A stretch of DNA of 16,189 nucleotides from Flavobacteriales bacterium (GTDB taxonomy: Bacteria; Bacteroidota; Bacteroidia; Flavobacteriales_D; Sanyastnellaceae), in NCBI GenBank assembly GCA_028823435.1, contig JAPKBK010000016.1, positions 1-16,189 on the forward strand, written 5' to 3'. The notes under the pieces are model-generated. The model saw only the letters and a list, made by a program, of their open reading frames with translations, did not search any database and was not told the DNA's origin. Both the position numbers and the translations under genes were made by a program. Of this stretch, positions 7,711 through 13,787 are shown in pieces. Position 1 is the first letter of the stretch. The number at the start of each line of letters is the position of its first letter.

Positions 7711-7802
7711 CACACAAGCATGCATGATGCTGAAGCGTGGGGATTACCCTTTCTACTTTAAAAAGGAGAAAGAGGAACAACAACAACAACAACTAAATTA
7801 CA
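7711..7802 (+). other. Leader before the methyltransferase gene, with AAC/CAA repeat
   Basis: A 92-base gap between two plus-strand genes. It opens with a small inverted repeat, AGCAT (7717-7721) and ATGCT (7727-7731) with a 5-base loop, but no U-tract, so it is a poor terminator. A purine-rich tract with AAGGAG at 7763-7768 looks like a Shine-Dalgarno site but is 34 bases before the ATG, too far to act directly. Between them and the start lies AAC repeated six times (7776-7793). Confidence 0.5.
7776..7793 (+). repeat. (AAC)6 microsatellite in a 5' leader
   Basis: Six perfect tandem AAC units end 9 bases before the methyltransferase ATG. The repeat is outside any gene I accept. Such tracts are unstructured and can change length by slippage, so it could tune translation or spacing; neither is shown here. 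Confidence 0.85.
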
Positions 7803-8615
7803 ATGACACATTTCTTACTTTCACTTATGAAAATGTTTCCCAGTACGCAAAAGGCCTTCTGGAAGTGGTGGTACCAAAGGTTAGCGAAAAGTGGACATGA
7901 AGACCTCTGGTCATTTATGAACTATGGATATGAAGATGCCGACACCACAAAACATACCGTACTGGAGAAAAAAGATGAGGACAACAGATTGTTTATTCAA
8001 CTGTATGACACCGCGGCATCGTCCATTCCAATTCGTGGCCTTAAAGCCTTAGAAATAGGGTCTGGAAGAGGTGGAGGCGCTGCTTTTGTGACTGAATATC
8101 ACAAACCTGAGACCATGGTCGGATTAGACTACTCTCAGAATGCTGTTGATTTGGCAACCCAGATGCACAAAAATTTAAAGACACTTTCATTTGTCCAAGG
8201 AGATGCTGAGAAATTAGATTTCCCAAACGACACATTCGATGCGATCATTAATGTGGAGTCATCTCATTGCTATGGCGATCAACAATTGTTTTTCGAGGAA
8301 GTCATTCGCGTACTTAAGCCGGGAGGTTGGTTTAGCTGGGTGGATTTTCGACCGAAAGAGAAGATCTCTGATCTGGAAAAAATGTTTGAACGTCCAGGTT
8401 GGGAATGTAAGACGGAGAGAATTATCTCGCAAGATGTTGTTCGCGCTCTAGATCGCATCCACGACAGGAAATTAAAACTGATTGCAGAACATGTCCCCGG
8501 TTTACTAAAGGCTTCTTTTCGTGAATTTTCAGGTGTAAAAGGATCAAAAATATACAACTCCTTTTCCAATGGTGACATCGTTTACATGGCAAAAACCTTC
8601 CAGAAGAAAAAATAA
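7803..8615 (+). CDS. Class I SAM-dependent methyltransferase, phthiotriol-methyltransferase-like
   Basis: A soluble methyltransferase of 270 residues with the Rossmann-like class I fold. SAM-binding motif I is LEIGSGRGGG (83-92), the acidic residue after beta-2 is Asp109 (VGLDYS), GDAEKLDF (133-140) is motif III, and VLKPGGWFSWVD (170-181) is the post-core motif. Beyond the general fold, the run NVESSHCYGD (150-159) and REFSGVKGSK (240-249) closely recall mycobacterial phthiotriol/phenolphthiotriol dimycocerosate methyltransferases (Rv2952-like), which O-methylate a lipid. The bacterial substrate here is unknown; a lipid or small secondary metabolite is a reasonable guess. I chose ATG 7803; Met9 (7827) and Met11 (7833) are alternatives that leave the catalytic domain intact. 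The gene converges on the beta-propeller gene with 12 bases between stops. Confidence 0.87.
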   Translation: MTHFLLSLMKMFPSTQKAFWKWWYQRLAKSGHEDLWSFMNYGYEDADTTKHTVLEKKDEDNRLFIQLYDTAASSIPIRGLKALEIGSGRGGGAAFVTEYHKPETMVGLDYSQNAVDLATQMHKNLKTLSFVQGDAEKLDFPNDTFDAIINVESSHCYGDQQLFFEEVIRVLKPGGWFSWVDFRPKEKISDLEKMFERPGWECKTERIISQDVVRALDRIHDRKLKLIAEHVPGLLKASFREFSGVKGSKIYNSFSNGDIVYMAKTFQKKK

Positions 8616-8630
8616 CCTCAAAGGCGGTTA
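8604..8630 (-). terminator. Probable intrinsic terminator of the three-gene minus-strand operon
   Basis: Read on the minus strand, TAACC (8630-8626), an 8-base loop and GGTTA (8617-8613) form a 5-bp stem, followed at once by TTTTTTCTT. The stem is short but the U-tract is good. The stop codons of both convergent genes are the two ends of the stem. On the plus strand the hairpin is followed by AAACTTC, so it is less likely to stop the methyltransferase transcript. Confidence 0.45.
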
Positions 8631-9857
8631 AAACTTCATCACAGAAATAACCTCCAGATGTCCTGGGTGGTTCCCCTTCAAAATGTGAATTAAATATGGG
8701 CCCGGTTCTCCTTGAATCTCCAGATTTATTTCACTTGAATTGAGAACACTTTCGTTTTGAATCAGACGACCTTGTGTGTCAAATACAGACATGCTACACG
8801 ATTCCCAACAATCTCCCAGAGCGACTGTGAATGTTCCATTCGAGGGATTCGGATATACAGAAATTTTTGTTTCCTGAATGTCATTAATCTCACTCGTTTG
8901 ATCGCCGATTTTTGACACGCCACTGCCCGTTGCCACCCAGACGTTGTCAAAAGAATCTATTGCGAGTCCTCGGATATTTGGTCCCACCAAACTATCCGAT
9001 TCATCATAATCAATCCACTCATTTCCATCCCACATTGCCACACCACCGACCCCCAAGTATCCGACATAGATACCCGCCCAGATTCTACCTTCAGAATCCA
9101 TGTCCAAATCTACGATTTGGTTTAATGTATCAGGAGGAGGTAAAATATACATTTGTGTAAACTGAGTAACAAGGACGTTTGTTTCATCCAAAACAGAAAT
9201 CCCTACACCTGTGCCCACCCATTTGTTGCCATCGTTGTCAAACAACAAATCCGTTGTATTGTTGCTGAGCAACCCGTCAGAACTGTCATATGACGTGTAC
9301 TCTACCCCATCATAAAATGTAATTCCACCTATGGGCGACCCAAACCATATGTGATCTGGCGCTTCAGCGATTGTCACGTTGACACCACTCCAGTGTGGAG
9401 AAGCGATCGAACTACATTCAGAGCCATCAAAGTAAGAAATACCGGTCTGAGTCCCAATCCAAATAACCCCGTTTTCTGCTTCGTCAATACTTAAAACTTT
9501 GTTGTGATTGAGGCCATTTGAAGTGTCAAACGTGGTCCAAGCTGCCCCATCAAATCGGCAGGCACCGACGTCCGTACCTATCCAAATATCTCCATTGTTC
9601 ATCGCGCGAATCACCTTGATGTTGTCGCTCACCATATCCGGATAATCTGTGGTGTTGTAGGTTACCCAATTTTCACCATCGAACATTTGCAATCCCACTG
9701 AGGTGCCAAACCAAATATGATCCTGAAGGTCAACCTCCACACACTCCACGTAATTATCTAGCAGACCTTCTGATGTCGTGTAATTTGTAATGACTTGAGC
9801 GTTTAACTGGAGCAGGGTGGAAAAACTGAGGACAAGCAGTGCGTATTTCTTCATCAT
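8628..9857 (-). CDS. Secreted seven-bladed beta-propeller protein with T9SS sorting domain
   Basis: An exported protein of 409 residues. Signal peptide about 1-20 (ending LNA-QV). Seven repeats with the core W-x-G-T-x-x-G follow at 48, 91, 132, 170, 212, 259 and 306 (IWFGTSVG, IWIGTDVG, IWIGTQTG, IWFGSPIG, KWVGTGVG, IWAGIYVG, VWVATGSG), spaced 38-47 residues apart. Most are followed by F/W-DG-x-x-W-x-x-Y/F. These are two-component-regulator-propeller (Reg_prop) repeats, normally found in the periplasmic sensor part of hybrid histidine kinases; here no TM helix or kinase follows. Residues about 331-409 are a T9SS type A sorting domain (SVYPNPSNGTFTV ... FDTQGRLI ... PYLIHIL). The protein is therefore probably a free surface or secreted propeller, perhaps a scaffold or ligand binder. 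Its ATG overlaps the CotH gene stop (TAATG), so translation is likely coupled. Met2 (9854) is an equally good start. Confidence 0.88.
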   Translation of the reverse strand: MMKKYALLVLSFSTLLQLNAQVITNYTTSEGLLDNYVECVEVDLQDHIWFGTSVGLQMFDGENWVTYNTTDYPDMVSDNIKVIRAMNNGDIWIGTDVGACRFDGAAWTTFDTSNGLNHNKVLSIDEAENGVIWIGTQTGISYFDGSECSSIASPHWSGVNVTIAEAPDHIWFGSPIGGITFYDGVEYTSYDSSDGLLSNNTTDLLFDNDGNKWVGTGVGISVLDETNVLVTQFTQMYILPPPDTLNQIVDLDMDSEGRIWAGIYVGYLGVGGVAMWDGNEWIDYDESDSLVGPNIRGLAIDSFDNVWVATGSGVSKIGDQTSEINDIQETKISVYPNPSNGTFTVALGDCWESCSMSVFDTQGRLIQNESVLNSSEINLEIQGEPGPYLIHILKGNHPGHLEVISVMKF

Positions 9858-12109
9858 TATCTAATTTTTAATATTTTCACCGCGTGATACGGCGCGTGAT
9901 CCATGTGCACGTAATACACGCCCGGGGACCAATCTGAGGTGTGAATAACTGGGCTCGAGCCTTTGAGAACGACACGTCCATACAAATCAGAAATAGAATA
10001 GCCACCTTTCAAATGAATGGTGAGACGGTCTTTAAACGGATTCGGAGAAACGGACAACAGATGTGTATGTTGCTCAGAAACGACAGACACCATATCGTTT
10101 GACGCATTAAATGTAGGTGGGAGCATCGCAAAGTCACCGACACCATTTGGACTTCTGCCGTATGCAATGTCTATGTTTTGCATCGGATAGGTCACATTGT
10201 CTATCACAGAACTGTCCGCATGACTCAATGAGAGAGTTTCGCCAGCATTCGACAACTTAAAATTTGCGTGCTCCTCCCCTTGGTTGCCATCTTCATCAGC
10301 CCAAATAACATAGTACCCGTAAGGCGGGATCACATGGTTTGGCAATTGCCATTTCAACACGTTTGTAAGGTCGTCCGACAGATACAGGTTGTTTGTAGAA
10401 ATCGGGAACTGCGTCGTGTTATAAAGCTCAATCCAGTCTTCAAATGTATCACTCGGATCTGCAGCTGTAGAAATATTGTTTGACATGACCTCATTGATGA
10501 CCAGGTCGCCACTTGAGATATTAGAATGCATGTTATAGAATTCATATGCCGCTCTGGCTGGAGAAAAGACACCCGAAGTGTCGTTGTCCGCGTACAAATA
10601 ATAATCCACCGAATTGCTACAACCTTCAATTAGGCAACCGTAAAGCCCATCGCCTGCACTGCCATCATTGTGGTTTCCGTCGTCAAACATTTGCGCAGAA
10701 ACAAACCGCTGGTTGTTGCCATACCTGTAGGATACATGCGCATACGTCGCATCAACAATGTCCGCATTGACCCATACATCCGTACCCAACATTACACCCT
10801 CTGAGCTATGCGAGATGTTTGAAATCGCAGGTTCTCCGGAATATCCTGGATACGCAGACAAGTATTCTGAACGGGCATCCATCAGCTGTGTAATGCCTGG
10901 ACAAATGGAGGACACCAACGCGACATGGTCATTGATGTTTGAGATGAAATCGTCATTCGAATAGAACTTGTTAGGATCGTTCAGGACATCCTGAGAGATC
11001 ATCTCCTTGAGAGATTCCGCACGGGTCGAATAGTCTTGATTGACAAAATTTTCATCCACTATCGTGCGGATATGCGCAAGGTACATTTTGCGGTTTCTCT
11101 CAGATTCAAAGAGGGTTGTCATCAGTGGCCTAGGGGCTACAGAAATAAAATTGTGGTGAATAAGCGGATCCATGTTTTGGGCTTGAGAAATGTCAAAACC
11201 GCCATAGAAAAGCTGAGAAGCATCTGTCAGTCGAAAACTCCCGAAGGACATGTTTAAATCCCAAATGATGGGGTTAAACTGATTCGCTTGGTCCAAATAC
11301 AGATAATAATTCTGTCCGTATCCGATGTAAGAGTCAAAATTGACCATGCTGTAATTCAAAGCATGCATCCATAACGTACGGTCAACATTCAGCACCTTAT
11401 CAATCTCCTCGGGGACTGTATTGAGCGTGTCAATGAGGTGATAAAGATGGCTCCAGCCATAGTCAGACTCAATGTCATAATACGGCAGATAACCGGCACT
11501 GTCAGGACCGTGGGAATTGCTTAAATCAGAATTCAGCCCACCGATTTGAATGTTTAGATCTGCGGGGTTGCACTTGAAAAATGGGGCATACTTGCTGCCG
11601 AAATTTTCGATCAGAAACGCCTTATTGACAGCTTCTACATTCGTGTACAATCCCCATAAGACGCCATTGATATAAAGATTCGCATAATTCGCATGCGATG
11701 CGGGCATGTACTTTCGACATACTTCGTAGGAGAGTACTTCTCTTAGAAATGAGGGGTCGTGGATGACGTTAGAAAGCTTGAGCTTGTCTATCCCCTCATG
11801 GTTCTGATCCTCAATGACATAGTCTAACTTAATGTTAAACGGATTCTTGATGTTATTGACACTTACTGAACTGTATCCCTTGTAGCGAACGCCTACACTG
11901 TAATAGGTGCTGCCATCAATGACGACATTGGCCAGAATGCGGCCGTTTTCACCTTCAACATACAAACTGTCTAAAAGGTGGTCCCAATTTTCATCATAAA
12001 AATCGATCTGTATTTCTCTAACCGCATCGGTCGTATAAAACACACTTTGCGAAAAGAGCGTCGCTGAAGAAAGACCGATGAAGAGGAGGCATATGAGTCG
12101 AAAGAACAT
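9857..12109 (-). CDS. CotH-kinase-family secreted protein with lamin-tail and T9SS domains
   Basis: An exported protein of 750 residues. Signal peptide about 1-21. Residues about 29-420 are a CotH-type domain: the N-lobe has VGVRYKGYSS (72-80), then GLYTNVEAVNKAFL (153-166), then NFDSYIGYGQNYYLY (257-271) and IIWDLNMSFGSF (281-292). CotH proteins are atypical, secreted, Ser/Thr-type protein kinases, first known from Bacillus spore coats. Asp259 and Asp284 are the probable catalytic and metal-binding aspartates. A beta-sandwich (about 428-525) containing DDGNHNDGSAGDGLYG is followed by a lamin-tail domain (about 534-665: LVINEVMSNN ... FEDWIELYNTT ... GYYVIWAD) and a T9SS sorting domain (686-750: SVSPNPF ... 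ISDLYGRVV ... PGVYYVHM). The start codon directly abuts the arylsulfotransferase-like stop codon. Kinase activity is a family property, not shown here. Confidence 0.9.
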   Translation of the reverse strand: MFFRLICLLFIGLSSATLFSQSVFYTTDAVREIQIDFYDENWDHLLDSLYVEGENGRILANVVIDGSTYYSVGVRYKGYSSVSVNNIKNPFNIKLDYVIEDQNHEGIDKLKLSNVIHDPSFLREVLSYEVCRKYMPASHANYANLYINGVLWGLYTNVEAVNKAFLIENFGSKYAPFFKCNPADLNIQIGGLNSDLSNSHGPDSAGYLPYYDIESDYGWSHLYHLIDTLNTVPEEIDKVLNVDRTLWMHALNYSMVNFDSYIGYGQNYYLYLDQANQFNPIIWDLNMSFGSFRLTDASQLFYGGFDISQAQNMDPLIHHNFISVAPRPLMTTLFESERNRKMYLAHIRTIVDENFVNQDYSTRAESLKEMISQDVLNDPNKFYSNDDFISNINDHVALVSSICPGITQLMDARSEYLSAYPGYSGEPAISNISHSSEGVMLGTDVWVNADIVDATYAHVSYRYGNNQRFVSAQMFDDGNHNDGSAGDGLYGCLIEGCSNSVDYYLYADNDTSGVFSPARAAYEFYNMHSNISSGDLVINEVMSNNISTAADPSDTFEDWIELYNTTQFPISTNNLYLSDDLTNVLKWQLPNHVIPPYGYYVIWADEDGNQGEEHANFKLSNAGETLSLSHADSSVIDNVTYPMQNIDIAYGRSPNGVGDFAMLPPTFNASNDMVSVVSEQHTHLLSVSPNPFKDRLTIHLKGGYSISDLYGRVVLKGSSPVIHTSDWSPGVYYVHMDHAPYHAVKILKIR

Positions 12110-13672
12110 CTATCTGAAATAAGAAATGCGTTGCGAGACCATCTCCCCTTTTCCATTTGTGACATTCACAAAATACATTCCTTCAGGGTACCCCTCTAAA
12201 TCAAATTGAATTCGAGTTCGGTTGGTTATCAATTCACTGTAAATGGTTTGGCCTGTAATATTTGTAACCGTGAACGCGGTGTAATTTTTATTGAGCGTAC
12301 CCAGATCAATCGACACAATCCCATTTGTGGGATTGGGGTAAATGAGAAAAGAAGCATCTATTTCACGTATAGATGATGTGAAGCACGAACTCGTTGAAGC
12401 ATTCATAAATGACTCGAGAGCGATGACACCTGGATGGTCACACTCATATCGAAATCCTTTCGGTGTTTGCGAATTGTAGGGACCCCAAACGATATTCCCC
12501 TCTGCATCTACCTCATACATGACACCTGCACCGTTCTGACCTGCTGAAGCATTCACATAGATGTTTCCATTCGACATTCTGTCAGAAGAAGATTGACCAC
12601 TGGCAGAGTATGCACACGCATACCTCGTCGTGTAGGTAGAGGGACCGTAGGGCTCTCCAGGGTTTAATGTGTAGGTTCCTGTCGCTTCGTCGAAAGGTGT
12701 TTCAATGCCATCAATCGCAGATTGATTGTTGCTGACTCCGCTGTTGTTGAAGATCTGTAAGTAACCGCCGTTGGGTCTGCCATCGTCCGTAATCCACCTC
12801 ACGTCGTGAACGGCATTGGGGATTGTCCGAGCGCCTGACATGCCATAGTTCGAGGGATTTCCCCAGCGGTATAAAAGATCCCCGCCCATTCCAGAATTGC
12901 CACCCATGTGAGACGCAGCCTCTTCTGTTGTTGTACTGTGGTCAATGATGTAAATCTCAGAGGCAAAGCGTGAAGAAAAAGAGATTTGGTCTAACGCTTC
13001 ATTGTAATCGACGCCATTCACGTGGAACCAATCTCCTCCTGATGGGCCTGGGCCTGGGCCACCCATTTGCTGGATCATATTGATATCGATCAGCTCAGGG
13101 TGATTGGAGATTGCTTCTGTATAGTTCGGGAGATTTGCATCTGTATCTTGACACAAGTGATCCCAAATATGCCATTCCCACACGATCTCTGCGCCGCCAT
13201 TCCCATCTGGCGCCAACTCAATAAAATGTGTCGGCCATTTGTCAGAATCAGTGTTGTTATATCCTTCAGCGTTTACTTCTAAAACCGTTTTCACTTCCCA
13301 AGCTGTCAGCAGAACATTGTCTCCCACCAAGGTCAAATCGTGGTGACTTAAGTGCTCAGAGGTGGAATAGATGTAATCCCAAACGATGTTCCCCAACGGA
13401 TCTAATTCTTGTACTCTACCCGCTTCTGCCGCACCATCCAATTGATTTTCATTGTTTTTTGTTCCACGAACCAGATTTCCATTGTCCTTTAACTGCACCG
13501 TGTAATTGCACTCGGTGGACAGATTCCAAGTATGGGCGATATTCAGATTCTCATCGATTAAATACGTCGTATTCGACCCCTGAGCATTGTAGAGGGCAAA
13601 CCCTTCAAAAGATTGACCAAACGATAAAAGTGTGACCAAAAACAATGCAACTCCAAGTAAAATGTTTTTCAT
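12110..13672 (-). CDS. Arylsulfotransferase-like secreted propeller protein with T9SS domain
   Basis: An exported protein of 520 residues. Signal peptide about 1-19 (LLSFG-QSF). Residues about 25-425 fit the arylsulfotransferase (ASST) beta-propeller family: repeated beta units such as VQELDPLGNIVWDY (87-100), FIELAPDG (150-157) and YEVDAEGNIVWGPYN (386-400). Candidate active-site histidines occur in contexts typical for the family: HHDL (110-113), WFHVNGVDYN (215-224) and HDVRWI (289-294). Classical periplasmic ASST moves sulfate between phenols without PAPS, using a catalytic His; I cannot confirm which His this would be. A Gly-Pro run GGPGPGPSGG (204-213) sits just before WFHVN and is encoded by a GGGCCT triplication. 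Residues about 441-520 are a T9SS sorting domain (FLIYPNPTNG ... VTNITGQTIY ... GMYFVNV). This is the first gene of the compact three-gene run. Confidence 0.82.
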   Translation of the reverse strand: MKNILLGVALFLVTLLSFGQSFEGFALYNAQGSNTTYLIDENLNIAHTWNLSTECNYTVQLKDNGNLVRGTKNNENQLDGAAEAGRVQELDPLGNIVWDYIYSTSEHLSHHDLTLVGDNVLLTAWEVKTVLEVNAEGYNNTDSDKWPTHFIELAPDGNGGAEIVWEWHIWDHLCQDTDANLPNYTEAISNHPELIDINMIQQMGGPGPGPSGGDWFHVNGVDYNEALDQISFSSRFASEIYIIDHSTTTEEAASHMGGNSGMGGDLLYRWGNPSNYGMSGARTIPNAVHDVRWITDDGRPNGGYLQIFNNSGVSNNQSAIDGIETPFDEATGTYTLNPGEPYGPSTYTTRYACAYSASGQSSSDRMSNGNIYVNASAGQNGAGVMYEVDAEGNIVWGPYNSQTPKGFRYECDHPGVIALESFMNASTSSCFTSSIREIDASFLIYPNPTNGIVSIDLGTLNKNYTAFTVTNITGQTIYSELITNRTRIQFDLEGYPEGMYFVNVTNGKGEMVSQRISYFR

Positions 13673-13735
13673 GTAATTTTCTTAATGGTAATGAGGATTT
13701 ACTTCTTGAAAGGGTTCTATTGCAATGAGACGATT

Positions 13736-13743
13736 CAAATTTA
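13736..13743 (-). promoter_or_regulatory. Candidate -7 box for the three-gene operon
   Basis: On the minus strand TAAATTTG fully matches TAnnTTTG and lies 63 bases before the arylsulfotransferase-like ATG, leaving a leader of roughly 55 bases. No clean -33 TTG is present; TTTATG about 19 bases upstream is the nearest. Its position in the only sizeable gap of the block makes it the best promoter candidate here. Confidence 0.42.
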
Positions 13744-13787
13744 AAAACGTTTAATCCCATATCATAAATAATGAGCAGATCATTTTT

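Noticed and set aside
7717..7731. AGCAT/ATGCT inverted repeat after the Kunitz gene as a terminator
   Set aside because: The stem is only 5 bp and is followed by GAAGCGTGG rather than a U-tract.
7610..7900. Open frame with a poly-Gln stretch spanning the end of the Kunitz gene and the start of the methyltransferase gene
   Set aside because: It overlaps both well-supported genes in another frame, has no domain or signal, and the Gln run is just the AAC repeat read in frame.
9000..9800. Recurring W-x-G-T DNA repeats in the propeller gene as possible mobile or CRISPR-like repeats
   Set aside because: Similarity is at the protein level (Reg_prop blades) with diverged nucleotide sequence and no constant repeat-spacer pattern.
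13762..13787. Hairpin AATGA-GCAGA-TCATT followed by T-run, plus strand
   Set aside because: The stem is 5 bp and A/T-rich, and the T-run is on the plus strand where no transcript ends. On the minus strand no U-tract follows, so it is not a convincing terminator for the phosphoesterase gene.
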